Source: JACKCP01 sp034007295 (lineage in GTDB: Bacteria; Desulfobacterota; Desulfobacteria; Desulfobacterales; JACKCP01). From it: DNA of 64,000 bases. The DNA is taken from assembly GCA_034007295.1 (NCBI GenBank), contig JAVERC010000005.1:1-64000 (forward strand), given 5' to 3'. The translations under genes were made by a program, and so were the position numbers. Position 1 is the stretch's first letter; every line of letters begins with the position of its first letter. This document shows positions 44,685 through 53,884 of this stretch, one piece after another. The notes beneath the pieces are model-generated. The model searched no databases. It saw only the letters and a program-made list of their open reading frames with translations, and was not told the DNA's origin.

Positions 44685-45029
44685 TTATGACCGGAGTACT
44701 AAAGCCATAAGACCGGACAGTATAAAATCTGCCAATCCCAGAAATGAAGAAATTATTGCAACAAAAACAACCACCATAATTGTTGATGCAATAGTTTGCT
44801 TTCGTCCAGGCCAGACAACTCTTTTAAGCTCGCCTTTAGCCTCTTTTACAAATTCTATGGATCTGTGAAAAAAAGAGTTTTTATTAATCTCTTTTGCTTT
44901 AACTGCTGTCTTAGCAGGAACATAAGCTTTTTTTACAGAGTTTGACTCAGTTTCAAGCTTATCTTCTTGAATTTTTTTTCTTTTTTCTCTTTTTTCCTGA
45001 TCAGTTTTTTTCTGATGCAACCGCCCCAT
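44685..45029 (-). CDS. secE: Preprotein translocase subunit SecE
   Basis: 114-aa membrane subunit with one C-terminal transmembrane helix (TIMVVVFVAIISSFLGLADFIL). The signature FVKEAKGELKRVVWPGRKQ precedes it. A basic N-terminal extension of about 50 residues is present. Between the tRNA-Trp gene and nusG. Confidence 0.95.
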   Translation of the reverse strand: MGRLHQKKTDQEKREKRKKIQEDKLETESNSVKKAYVPAKTAVKAKEINKNSFFHRSIEFVKEAKGELKRVVWPGRKQTIASTIMVVVFVAIISSFLGLADFILSGLMALVLRS

Positions 45030-45062
45030 AATTGTACACCTACTCCATAATAAACAAAAAAA

Positions 45063-45138
45063 TGGCAGGCCAGGAGGGATTCGAACCCCCAGCCCTCGGA
45101 TTTGGAGTCCGTTGCTCTGCCGTTGGAGCTACTGGCCT
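45063..45138 (-). tRNA. tRNA-Trp (CCA anticodon)
   Basis: 76 nt. Acceptor AGGCCAG/CTGGCCT, discriminator G, encoded CCA. The anticodon loop is CTCCAAA with CCA, and the T loop is GGTTCGAATCC. It lies between rpmG and secE. Confidence 0.95.
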
Positions 45139-45170
45139 GCATAAAAGCTGCCAAAAGGCAGCTTTAGCTT

Positions 45171-45320
45171 CTATTTGGTTTCTTTATGCAAAGTGTGCTT
45201 TCCGCAAAACTTGCAAAACTTACGAAACTCTAGTTTATCTGGAGTTGTCCGCTTATTTTTTGTATTGGTATAATTTCTTTGTTTGCACTCTGTACATGCC
45301 AATGTAATATTAACTCTCAT
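45171..45320 (-). CDS. rpmG: 50S ribosomal protein L33
   Basis: 49-aa protein found by reading the gap between tuf and tRNA-Trp. The translation starts MRVNITLACTECKQRNYTNT and contains FCKFCGKHTLHKETK. Two CxxC pairs make it the zinc-binding form. ATG preceded by AAAGGGGGTG. Confidence 0.95.
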   Translation of the reverse strand: MRVNITLACTECKQRNYTNTKNKRTTPDKLEFRKFCKFCGKHTLHKETK

Positions 45321-45339
45321 CGGACACCCCCTTTAAGGA

Positions 45340-46533
45340 CTACTCGATTATTTCCGCAACAACACCTGCACCAACTGTTCTACCACCTTCTCTAACAGCG
45401 AATCTTAGTTCTTTTTCCATAGCAATTGGAGCGATTAGCTCAGCATCTATTGTTACGTTATCTCCAGGCATAATCATTTCTATACCTTCTGGGAGATTCA
45501 AGATACCTGTTACGTCAGTTGTTCTAAAGAAAAACTGGGGTCTGTAGCCAGTAAAGAAAGGAGTATGTCTTCCACCTTCCTCTTTGGTAAGAATATAAAC
45601 TTCAGCTTTGAATTTTGTATGAGGTGTAATTGTTCCTGGCTTAGCACAAACCTGACCACGCTCAACTTCATCTCTTTTAGTACCACGGAGAAGAAGACCA
45701 ACGTTATCACCTGCAAGACCTTCGTCAAGAATTTTTCTAAACATCTCAACACCAGTACACACTGTTTTAATTGTAGGTCTAATACCAACAATTTCAATTT
45801 CTTCACCAGGCTTGATTTTACCTCTTTCAACTCTTCCTGTTACAACAGTACCACGGCCTGAAATTGAAAAAACGTCTTCAACAGGCATAAGAAAAGCCTG
45901 ATCAACCAAACGCTCTGGCTCAGGAATTGTTGAGTCAAGTGCTTCTAAGAGCTTCCATATACATTCTGAATCAGGAGAGTTAACATCTTCTGACTCAAGA
46001 GCCTTGAGTGCACTACCTCTTACTATAGGAGTTTCGTCTGCTGAAAATTCATAAGACTCAAGAAGTTCTTGAATCTCCATTTCAACAAGCTCTATAAGTT
46101 CTTCATCATCAACCATGTCACATTTATTTAAAAAAACAACCATTTTTGGAACACCAACCTGACGTGCAAGCAGAATATGCTCACGTGTCTGAGGCATTGG
46201 ACCATCATTTGCACTTACAACAAGAACAGCTCCGTCCATCTGAGCAGCACCAGTAATCATGTTTTTGATGTAGTCGGCATGACCTGGGCAGTCAACATGG
46301 GCATAGTGACGAATTGCTGATTCATATTCAACATGAGAAGTAGCAATTGTAATACCCCTTTCTCTTTCTTCAGGAGCCTTATCAATATTATCAAAATCAA
46401 CCTGCTGTCCCCAGCCCTTCATTGCACAGTTTTTTGTAATAGCTGCTGTAAGAGTTGTTTTTCCATGGTCGATATGACCAATTGTTCCAACGTTTACATG
46501 AGGCTTAGTACGTGCGAATTTTTCCTTAGCCAT
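45340..46533 (-). CDS. tuf: Elongation factor Tu
   Basis: 397-aa GTPase that delivers aminoacyl-tRNA. P-loop GHIDHGKT at 19-26, switch II DCPGHADYIKNMITG, NKCDM, and domains II-III with FRTTDVTGILNLPEG. Lies after three tRNA genes in the tufB arrangement; the tufA position after rpsG is empty in this window, so this may be the only tuf here. Confidence 0.98.
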   Translation of the reverse strand: MAKEKFARTKPHVNVGTIGHIDHGKTTLTAAITKNCAMKGWGQQVDFDNIDKAPEERERGITIATSHVEYESAIRHYAHVDCPGHADYIKNMITGAAQMDGAVLVVSANDGPMPQTREHILLARQVGVPKMVVFLNKCDMVDDEELIELVEMEIQELLESYEFSADETPIVRGSALKALESEDVNSPDSECIWKLLEALDSTIPEPERLVDQAFLMPVEDVFSISGRGTVVTGRVERGKIKPGEEIEIVGIRPTIKTVCTGVEMFRKILDEGLAGDNVGLLLRGTKRDEVERGQVCAKPGTITPHTKFKAEVYILTKEEGGRHTPFFTGYRPQFFFRTTDVTGILNLPEGIEMIMPGDNVTIDAELIAPIAMEKELRFAVREGGRTVGAGVVAEIIE

Positions 46534-46586
46534 CTATTTAACCCTCCTAAACCTTATTATTTACTTATTTTTCAATTTAATAAAAA

Positions 46587-46663
46587 TGGAGCCCATGACC
46601 GGAGTCGAACCGGTGAACCTCTTCCTTACCAAGGAAGCGCTCTACCTACTGAGCTACATGGGC
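46587..46663 (-). tRNA. tRNA-Thr (GGT anticodon)
   Basis: 77 nt. Acceptor GCCCATG/CATGGGC, encoded CCA, anticodon loop TTGGTAA. Directly upstream of tuf, the thrT position of the E. coli tufB operon. Confidence 0.95.
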
Positions 46664-46681
46664 TTCTTTTACCAATAAAAA

Positions 46682-46757
46682 TGGAGCGGGAGACGAGGTT
46701 CGAACTCGCGACATTCAGCTTGGAAGGCTGACGCTCTGCCAGCTGAGCTACTCCCGC
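46682..46757 (-). tRNA. tRNA-Gly (TCC anticodon)
   Basis: 76 nt. Acceptor GCGGGAG/CTCCCGC, encoded CCA, anticodon loop CTTCCAA. Equivalent to glyT of the tufB operon. Confidence 0.95.
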
Positions 46758-46773
46758 TCAAAAAATATTTTTA

Positions 46774-46849
46774 TGGAGCCAACGGAGGGACTTGAACCCC
46801 CGACCAGCTGATTACAAATCAGCAGCTCTGCCAGCTGAGCTACGTTGGC
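46774..46849 (-). tRNA. tRNA-Thr (TGT anticodon)
   Basis: 76 nt. Acceptor GCCAACG/CGTTGGC, encoded CCA, anticodon loop TTTGTAA. Equivalent to thrU. Only 16 nt separate it from tRNA-Gly, so tRNA-Tyr, which sits between them in E. coli, is absent. Confidence 0.95.
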
Positions 46850-46870
46850 CTTCATAAAAAGAACTTCTTC

Positions 46871-46899
46871 TTTTAACACCATCTCAATCTAGAAATCAA
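46871..46899 (-). promoter_or_regulatory. Candidate promoter of the tRNA-tuf superoperon
   Basis: Minus strand: TTGATT (46894-46899), 17-nt spacer, TTAAAA (46871-46876), 22 nt before the first tRNA. A long A/T run lies immediately upstream, as expected for an UP element contacted by alpha. Confidence 0.5.
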
Positions 46900-46955
46900 G
46901 CTTTTTTTATTTTTTTTTAAATGCCTTGATTCTAAAGCTTTTTTGCCAATAAACC

Positions 46956-46984
46956 TTGACTCGAAGGCTATTTAACTTTATTTA
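46956..46984 (+). promoter_or_regulatory. Candidate promoter of the MltD-like gene
   Basis: TTGACT (46956-46961), 17 nt, TATTTA (46979-46984), about 62 bp before the start codon. Confidence 0.45.
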
Positions 46985-47046
46985 GTTTAAAAGTAAAGTT
47001 ACTATTTTATTCTTAAATATTAATTCTAACCACAAAGACATCAAAT

Positions 47047-48831
47047 ATGACTATGAAAAGATTTACTATTTTACTAACTATAGCAATCGCACTTATTCTT
47101 AACTCATGCTCACTTACAAACAAATCATCTATTATTGAACCTGATGCCATCTCAACAGAAAATACAAATATTGATTCTGAAATTCAAAATACACAAAATG
47201 AAAATTCAGAGCTTATCGACCAAAATAAAATACCCTATTATAATGATAATATTTCAAAAGAATTACCTGAAGAAGAAATTTGTCAGCCTCAGCAAGACAC
47301 TGATTTTTATTCTAGCTCCATTGAAGAGGCTCTTGATTTTTGTGATGCCTCTCAAAAATTTAGAGAAAACAATGAGCAAGAAAATGCTTTAAAAGCTCTT
47401 GATCAGGCTTATAGGATTCTTTCTGAAATCCCTTCTGAAGGAACAACCATCACCCAGCAGTTAGATGACCTAAGATACACCATAGCTAAAAGAATAATGG
47501 AAATTTATTCAACAAGAATTACCGGTACCAAGGGAATGGCAGAAGAAATCCCTTTAACTATGAATTCGCACATAGAAAAAGAAATTAAAAGGTTTACAGG
47601 CCCTGAGAGAAATTTTTTTATATATTCCTATAAAAGATCTGGAAAATTTATGCCTATGATTCTTAAAAAACTTAGAGATGCTGATCTTCCTGAAGAGCTT
47701 GCCTGGCTCCCATTAATTGAAAGTGGTTTTAAAGAAAAAGCTTTATCACACGCAAGGGCTTTGGGATTATGGCAGTTTATTCCCTCAACAGGATATAAAT
47801 TTGGGCTTAAAAGAAATTTATACATAGATGAAAGACTTGACCCTGAAGCCTCAACTGATGCAGCAATAGCTTACTTAAAGGAGCTTCATTCTATTTTTGG
47901 TGATTGGGCAACAGTTCTTGCAGCTTATAATTGTGGTGAAGGAAGAGTCCTTAGAACCATAAAAAGACAAAAGCTTAAATACCTTGATAATTTTTGGGAT
48001 TTATATTTGCAGCTGCCTTATGAAACAGCAAGATATGTTCCTAGATTTATTGCAACCCTTCATATTATCAAAAATATGGAAAAATATGGCTTTTCGGATA
48101 TCCAAACCTATGAAAGCTATAATACGGAAAAAATTTATATAAAAAAATCTGTACATCTAAAAGACATTGCAAAAATTATTAATACAGACCTTGAAGGCCT
48201 AAGAGAACTAAATCCTGCACTTCGTTATGATATTGTTCCACCAGAAGGATGTAATGTAAACGTACCTCCAGGTAAAATTACAATTTTAACTGCAAGTTTA
48301 GATAAGCTTCCAGAAAAAAAGCTTGAAAAATCATATGCCATGCATAAGGTAAGAAGAGGAGAAACGCTTTCACAAATAGCAAACAGATACAGAACTTCAG
48401 TTAAATCCATAATGCTTACAAATAGACTGTCAAAGAATAATTATATTTTACCAGGGCAGCTTTTGAAAATTCCCAGCAAAACATATCTGACTGCTTCTGA
48501 TATAAGACCAGAAATATCAAAATCAAAATCAGGAATTACATACTATACAGTCAGAAGAGGTGATTCTTTGTGGTCAATCGCAAAAAGATTCCATACCTCT
48601 GCTGGACAACTAAAAAGAATAAACAACCTTAACTCAAATCTTTTGTCCATTGGACAGAAAATTAAGGTTAAAAGCACTAACAAGACACTTATCAAATATC
48701 AAGTAAAATCTGGTGACAGCCCTTTCAGAATAGCATCACAGCATAATATGTCTTTAAAAAGATTCCTAAACATCAATGATTTGAGCAGTTCCGCAACAAT
48801 TTTCCCGGGTCAGGAGGTTTATGTTGAATAA
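47047..48831 (+). CDS. MltD-like membrane-bound lytic murein transglycosylase with LysM repeats
   Basis: 594-aa lipoprotein. The signal sequence ends in the lipobox LILNSC with Cys21, so it is probably anchored in the outer membrane. After a 150-residue Asn/Glu-rich and helical stretch, the SLT (lysozyme-like) domain spans about 180-350, with catalytic Glu225 in LPLIESGFKEKA and GLWQFIPSTG and AAYNCGEGR motifs. Three LysM peptidoglycan-binding domains follow at about 432-476, 499-542 and 550-593; residues 365-412 may be a fourth degenerate one. The enzyme cleaves glycan strands by forming 1,6-anhydromuramic acid. Monocistronic and divergent from the tRNA-tuf operon. Confidence 0.9.
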   Translation: MTMKRFTILLTIAIALILNSCSLTNKSSIIEPDAISTENTNIDSEIQNTQNENSELIDQNKIPYYNDNISKELPEEEICQPQQDTDFYSSSIEEALDFCDASQKFRENNEQENALKALDQAYRILSEIPSEGTTITQQLDDLRYTIAKRIMEIYSTRITGTKGMAEEIPLTMNSHIEKEIKRFTGPERNFFIYSYKRSGKFMPMILKKLRDADLPEELAWLPLIESGFKEKALSHARALGLWQFIPSTGYKFGLKRNLYIDERLDPEASTDAAIAYLKELHSIFGDWATVLAAYNCGEGRVLRTIKRQKLKYLDNFWDLYLQLPYETARYVPRFIATLHIIKNMEKYGFSDIQTYESYNTEKIYIKKSVHLKDIAKIINTDLEGLRELNPALRYDIVPPEGCNVNVPPGKITILTASLDKLPEKKLEKSYAMHKVRRGETLSQIANRYRTSVKSIMLTNRLSKNNYILPGQLLKIPSKTYLTASDIRPEISKSKSGITYYTVRRGDSLWSIAKRFHTSAGQLKRINNLNSNLLSIGQKIKVKSTNKTLIKYQVKSGDSPFRIASQHNMSLKRFLNINDLSSSATIFPGQEVYVE

Positions 48832-48875
48832 TTAAAGGCTGATAACAACCCTTTTTTAATACTTTTATTTTTATA

Positions 48876-48904
48876 TTGACTTGAAAATGTTTTTTTATTA
48901 TCAA
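48876..48904 (+). promoter_or_regulatory. Candidate promoter of tRNA-Arg
   Basis: TTGACT (48876-48881), 17-nt spacer, TATCAA (48899-48904); the tRNA begins 14 nt further on. Confidence 0.55.
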
Positions 48905-48917
48905 GCTTAAATCTAAA

Positions 48918-48992
48918 GCCCCCGTAGCTCAGTGGATAGAGCATAGGATTCCTAATCCTTGTGCGCAAGTTCGATTCTTGCCGGGGGCACCA
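48918..48992 (+). tRNA. tRNA-Arg (CCT anticodon)
   Basis: 75 nt. Acceptor GCCCCCG/CGGGGGC, discriminator A, encoded CCA, anticodon loop TTCCTAA. Stands alone. The following 221 bp before the U32 gene hold no gene. Confidence 0.94.
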
Positions 48993-49213
48993 ACTTATAG
49001 AGTCATACTTAGTATATAATCCAAATCAAATATCTCCTTAACAATTAGAACTAATTTTGATAACTACTAATTGTCTGAAAATCTCTATTTATTTCAGTTC
49101 AAATAAAAAATTTAATTTGATCACCAATCAAATTTTTAATCTTAACTTTAAATAACAAGAGTTTAGTTTCTTAAAAAATAAATTTTTTTAATGATTTAAA
49201 TTGGACTAAAAAA

Positions 49214-50425
49214 GTGAAAATAAAAAAACCAGAATTATTGGCTCCAGCTGGAAGTTTTGAAAAACTAAAAACTGCAATTCATTTTGGTGCTGATGCTGTT
49301 TATATGGGCGGTAAAAACTTCTCCCTTAGAAATTTTGCAGGCAATTTTACAAATACAGAAATGGCTAAAGCCATATCATTTGCAAGGGAACGCAATGTAA
49401 AAATTTATATTACCTGCAATATTTTTCCTGATAGCTCTGAATTAACAGAGTTTAAAAATTATCTTAAATTTCTTTCAGAAATAAAACCAGATGCCTTAAT
49501 AATTGCAGACCCAGGTGTAGTTGAACTAGCCTTGTCATATTCACCTGAAATTCCAATACACCTAAGCACCCAGGCTAATACAACAAATTATATGTCTGCA
49601 AACTTTTGGAAAAAATCAGGTGTTTCTCGAGTAAACCTCGCAAGAGAGCTTACAATGGATCAAATAAAATCTGTAAAGGAAAACTCAGATCTCGAAGTAG
49701 AAATTTTCATACATGGTGCTATGTGCATTTCATATTCTGGGAGATGCCTTTTAAGCAGCTTTATGTCAGGACGATCCGCAAATAAAGGGAAATGCTCTCA
49801 TCCTTGCAGATGGAGATATCATGTTCAAGAAGAGCTTAGGCCAGGGGAATATTATCCTGTAATGGAAGATGATAGAGGCACATACATTTTTAATTCAAAA
49901 GATCTCTGCCTGATAGAACACTTAGACAAAGTTATCGAAACCGGAGCTGATTCACTTAAAATTGAAGGAAGAATGAAGGGGACTTTTTATCTTGGATCAG
50001 TTGTAAAAGTATACAGAGAAGCTATAGACAGTTATTTTCAAGCCGAAAGCTACAAATTTAAACATGAGTGGCTAGAACTTCTTTCAAGTGTTGCTAACAG
50101 AAACTACTGCACTGGTTTTTTTTTAAATGATCCTGATTCAGTATCTGCAAATTTTGAAAATATCAAACCTGACAATGTTCATAATTTCCTTGGCACAATT
50201 AAGGGTATAAAAAATAATATGCTTATTGTTGATGCAAAAAACAAAATTATACCTAATGAAAAAATAAAAATTCTCTCTCCAGGCAAAAAGTTGACACCTT
50301 ATTTAATTGAAAAAATTACAGATGAAAACTTTAATATACTGGAAAAAGCCAAGCCTAATGAAACAGTTTTTATTAAAATAGAAAACACAAATTTTAGCGA
50401 GGGTGATATTCTTTTTAAAGATTAG
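49214..50425 (+). CDS. Peptidase U32 family protein (TrhP/YegQ-like)
   Basis: 403-aa protein of the U32 family. The family includes collagenase-type proteins and the TrhP proteins needed for 5-hydroxyuridine in tRNA, which fits this length better. N-terminal ELLAPAGSFEKLKTAIHFGADAVY. U32 signature EIFIHGAMCISYSGRCLLS at 163-181, followed by Cys194 and Cys198 (KCSHPC), which with Cys171 and Cys178 could bind a metal or Fe-S cluster. C-terminal beta-barrel from about 300. GTG start without a strong Shine-Dalgarno sequence. Protease activity is not certain. Single gene. Confidence 0.85.
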   Translation: MKIKKPELLAPAGSFEKLKTAIHFGADAVYMGGKNFSLRNFAGNFTNTEMAKAISFARERNVKIYITCNIFPDSSELTEFKNYLKFLSEIKPDALIIADPGVVELALSYSPEIPIHLSTQANTTNYMSANFWKKSGVSRVNLARELTMDQIKSVKENSDLEVEIFIHGAMCISYSGRCLLSSFMSGRSANKGKCSHPCRWRYHVQEELRPGEYYPVMEDDRGTYIFNSKDLCLIEHLDKVIETGADSLKIEGRMKGTFYLGSVVKVYREAIDSYFQAESYKFKHEWLELLSSVANRNYCTGFFLNDPDSVSANFENIKPDNVHNFLGTIKGIKNNMLIVDAKNKIIPNEKIKILSPGKKLTPYLIEKITDENFNILEKAKPNETVFIKIENTNFSEGDILFKD

Positions 50426-50644
50426 GTTTTAAACTATAATCTTTATTGCTTGAAATCAGATAATAAAACATATAAAATTATTGAAAATTTGCACTAAAAA
50501 CCTTATCATGGATACAAAATATGATAAAATGCCCAGCTTTTAGCACTAATACTAGTTCCCAATATTTAAAAATTTCATCAGCAACCCAAAGCTATATTAT
50601 TTCCCAGTTTTTTAAAAAAATTACTTTAACTAGGAGGAGCCCCT

Positions 50645-53600
50645 ATGTTTTTTGAAGATGACGAAACCTTGCAAATGTATGTTGAAGAATCACTTGAGCA
50701 TCTTAGTGATATAGAGACAGATTTGCTTGCCCTTGAAGAACAGGGGGAGGAAATTGATGACGAGCTGATAAATAATGTTTTCAGAGCAGCCCACTCTGTA
50801 AAAGGTGGAGCCGGATTCATGGGCCTTGACGCTATAAAAGAACTTTCACACAACCTTGAAAACATACTTGGCCTTATCAGAGACAGGGAACTAATACCCT
50901 CATCAGATATAATAAGCATCCTGCTAAGAAGTTTTGATAAATTAAGAGAACTTATATCAAATGTTGAAACAAGCAACGATCAGGATATAAGCCAATACAT
51001 ACATGATCTTAAAAACATTACTGAAAGCACCCTTCCAGAAGAAGAAAAAATTGCAATTCAAGAAATTTGTGAAATTCACCACCCTGAAAAAAGCACAATT
51101 TTACATTCAAACAGATATGATATTGAACAGGCAAAAAAACAAGGTAAATTTATATATATTCTTGAATACGATCTTATTCACGATGTGCATAAAAAAGATA
51201 AAAACCCTCTGGATGTAATTAATTCTCTTCTGAAAAGCGGTGTTATCCTAGACTGCAAGGTAGATATTTCTTCTGTAGGTACTCTAGATGACAATATCCC
51301 AACAAGAATTCCATTTATAATTCTTTTCGGTTCAATAATAGAACCAGATATGGCCTCAATACTCGTAGATTTAGATCCTGAATATGTTTACAACATAACA
51401 GACGAAGATATGCCAGTTTCAGAAGAAAAAACAAAAAAAGAAAAATCTTATTCGGAAAAAAGTCCTAAATTGCCCTTGATTGAAGAAACAGAAGAAAAAA
51501 TTATAAGAGAACAGGATATAGTTAAACAACCTAAAAAAATAGAACCTGAAAAACAAAAACCTGCAAAAAAAACTGTAGAAAAAAACTTGGCTGAAGAAAT
51601 AGATGAAAATAACGAAGACCAGCCTTCTAATAATTCTAATGATGAACAATCAAAAAAGACTCTTACATCACTAAGGGTAAATGTAAATCTTCTTGACAGT
51701 TTAATGACACTTGCAGGAGAGCTTGTTTTAAGCAGAAACCAGCTTGTCCAGGGACTTAATTCATCTAACCAGCATAATATTGAATCTGCAAGCCAAAGAA
51801 TTGATATGATAACTTCAGAACTTCAAGAAGCTATCATGCAAACAAGAATGCAGCCCATATCCAATGTTTTCAACAAATTTAACAGAGTTGTAAGAGATTT
51901 GTCAAAAACACTTGGCAAAGAAATCAATCTTGTGCTCGAGGGAAAAGATGTTGAACTCGATAAAACAATAATCGAAGCGATCAATGATCCTCTTACTCAT
52001 CTAGTTAGAAATTCAGTAGACCACGGTATTGAAAGACCTGAGGTAAGGCAGATGGCAGGCAAATCTCCGCAAGGGACAATAAGCCTGAAAGCCTTTCACG
52101 AGGCAGGTCAGGTAAATATTGAAATTGAAGATGACGGTGGTGGAATAGATCCTGAAAGAATAGCTTCTGTTGCTGTAAAAAAAGGAATTATAACTGAACA
52201 AGATGTAAATCTGCTTTCAGCAAAAGATAAAATGGGACTGATTTTTGCTCCTGGATTTTCAACAGCAGAACAGGTAACAGATGTTTCAGGCCGGGGCGTT
52301 GGAATGGATGTTGTAAAAAGCAATCTTGAAAAACTTGGCGGAATAATTGATATTGATTCGAAAAAAGGAAGAGGCACTGCAATAAAAATAAAACTTCCGC
52401 TAACTCTAGCAATTATTCCAAGCCAGATAATATCAACAGGCAATGAGAAGTACGCAATCCCTCAGGTTAACTTAGATGAACTTTTAAGAGTACCTGCAGG
52501 ACAGATCAAAGATAAAATTGAAAAAGTCGGTGATGCCGCAGTTGTAAGGCTCAGGGGGACTTTACTGCCGTTAATAAGACTTTCTGATGTTCTTGGAATA
52601 AAAAGGACTTTTATTGATCCAGAAACAGGAGAGGAAAGGCTAGACAGAAGAGATAACATTGCTGACAGACGGTCCAAAGACCTTTTTTCTCCCGAATCTG
52701 ATACCGTATCTGAGGAAGAACTTCAAAGAAGGTCGGATTTCGATAGAAGATATCATGCAAAAAGTGCAATAAATATTGCAGTTGTTTCAGCAGGTACATA
52801 CAGATACGGTCTTATTGTAGATGAACTAATGGACTCAGAAGAAATTGTTGTAAAGCCGCTTGGAAAACATTTAAAAAACTGCAAAGGATACGCAGGTGCA
52901 ACAATAATGGGAGACGGAAGAGTTGCCCTCATAATTGATGTTGCTTCAATTGCCGAAATGAGCCATTTATCGACTTCTTCTTCCTCTAAAAAACTTGCAG
53001 AAGAAAAAGAAAAAATTGAAAAATCATCAGACAAGCTAAAAGAACATGCATCCCTTCTTCTTTTTAGAAATACCAAAGAAGAACAGTTCGCAGTTCCTTT
53101 AAATCTTGTACAAAGAATTGAAAGAATAAAATCAAAGGATATTGAGCTTGTAGGTGGACAACGAGTAGTTCAATACAGAGGCGGATCTCTTCCTCTTCAT
53201 GAGTTGGGAGAGGTTGCAAATGTTAAGCCACTTCCTGATTCTGAGCAGGTAGAAGTTATAGTTTTTAAACTTACAGGAAAAGAGGTCGGCCTTATGGTTC
53301 AGCCTCCTGTAGATGCAGTTGATGTTGTACTAAACATTGATCCACAAACTCTTAAACAGCCTGGAATAATGGGTTCACTTATCATAAACAATATGACTAC
53401 TCTTATGGTTGATGTTTACTCATTTTTCAAAACACTTCATCCAGACTGGTACAATGAAGCAGAGTCATCATCTTCAATAATGAAAAGAGAATCTCTTGAA
53501 GCAAGTTCTATAAAAATTCTTTTTGCCGAAGATTCATCATTTTTCAGAAACCAAGTTAAAGGATTCCTAGAAGAAGACGGATATAACGTAACAATTGCAG

Positions 53601-53872
53601 AAGACGGGGAAGTTGCCTGGAAAATAATTTCTAGCGGAGAAACAGACTATAATCTCATACTTACAGACCTTGAAATGCCAAATATGGACGGATTTCAATT
53701 AACATCAAAAATTAAAAAAGATGAAAGATTTTCTGAAATTCCTGTTGTAGCCCTTACATCTTTAGCAGGGGAAGGTGATATAGCAAAGGGAAAGTCTGTT
53801 GGTATAGATGACTATCAGATAAAACTCGACAGAGAAAAACTTCTTGAAACAATAAGAAACTATCTTAATTAA
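50645..53872 (+). CDS. cheA: Hybrid chemotaxis histidine kinase CheA with C-terminal receiver
   Basis: 1075-aa cytoplasmic kinase. Domains in order: Hpt with phospho-His50 (RAAHSVKGGAG); a regulatory region about 155-250; an acidic/Lys-rich linker about 255-338; dimerisation P3 about 340-405; ATPase with N box NDPLTHLVRNSVDHG, G1 IEDDGGGID and G2 GRGVGMDVVKSN; a first CheW-like domain about 585-770 with a 50-residue Arg/Asp-rich insertion (654-705); a second CheW-like domain about 798-935; and a receiver 955-1075 with phospho-Asp1008 (LTDLEMP). The CheA-CheW-REC order resembles FrzE/PilL-type systems of alternative cellular function. ATG preceded by GGAGGAG. First gene of the che operon. Confidence 0.93.
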   Translation: MFFEDDETLQMYVEESLEHLSDIETDLLALEEQGEEIDDELINNVFRAAHSVKGGAGFMGLDAIKELSHNLENILGLIRDRELIPSSDIISILLRSFDKLRELISNVETSNDQDISQYIHDLKNITESTLPEEEKIAIQEICEIHHPEKSTILHSNRYDIEQAKKQGKFIYILEYDLIHDVHKKDKNPLDVINSLLKSGVILDCKVDISSVGTLDDNIPTRIPFIILFGSIIEPDMASILVDLDPEYVYNITDEDMPVSEEKTKKEKSYSEKSPKLPLIEETEEKIIREQDIVKQPKKIEPEKQKPAKKTVEKNLAEEIDENNEDQPSNNSNDEQSKKTLTSLRVNVNLLDSLMTLAGELVLSRNQLVQGLNSSNQHNIESASQRIDMITSELQEAIMQTRMQPISNVFNKFNRVVRDLSKTLGKEINLVLEGKDVELDKTIIEAINDPLTHLVRNSVDHGIERPEVRQMAGKSPQGTISLKAFHEAGQVNIEIEDDGGGIDPERIASVAVKKGIITEQDVNLLSAKDKMGLIFAPGFSTAEQVTDVSGRGVGMDVVKSNLEKLGGIIDIDSKKGRGTAIKIKLPLTLAIIPSQIISTGNEKYAIPQVNLDELLRVPAGQIKDKIEKVGDAAVVRLRGTLLPLIRLSDVLGIKRTFIDPETGEERLDRRDNIADRRSKDLFSPESDTVSEEELQRRSDFDRRYHAKSAINIAVVSAGTYRYGLIVDELMDSEEIVVKPLGKHLKNCKGYAGATIMGDGRVALIIDVASIAEMSHLSTSSSSKKLAEEKEKIEKSSDKLKEHASLLLFRNTKEEQFAVPLNLVQRIERIKSKDIELVGGQRVVQYRGGSLPLHELGEVANVKPLPDSEQVEVIVFKLTGKEVGLMVQPPVDAVDVVLNIDPQTLKQPGIMGSLIINNMTTLMVDVYSFFKTLHPDWYNEAESSSSIMKRESLEASSIKILFAEDSSFFRNQVKGFLEEDGYNVTIAEDGEVAWKIISSGETDYNLILTDLEMPNMDGFQLTSKIKKDERFSEIPVVALTSLAGEGDIAKGKSVGIDDYQIKLDREKLLETIRNYLN

Positions 53873-53884
53873 AAAGGACTGAAA

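Noticed and set aside
44933..45154. 73-aa minus-strand ORF across the tRNA-Trp gene and the start of secE
   Set aside because: It is a reading through a tRNA and overlaps secE in another frame.
49095..49140. Possible further degenerate copy of the dispersed repeat (AAAAAATTTAATTTGATCACC)
   Set aside because: The similarity to the repeat tail is limited to AT-rich bases and a TGATCA/CCAAT match, so chance is likely.
50417..50444. Hairpin AAAGATTA/TAATCTTT at the end of the U32 gene as a terminator
   Set aside because: The stem is AT-only, includes the stop codon and has no following U tract.
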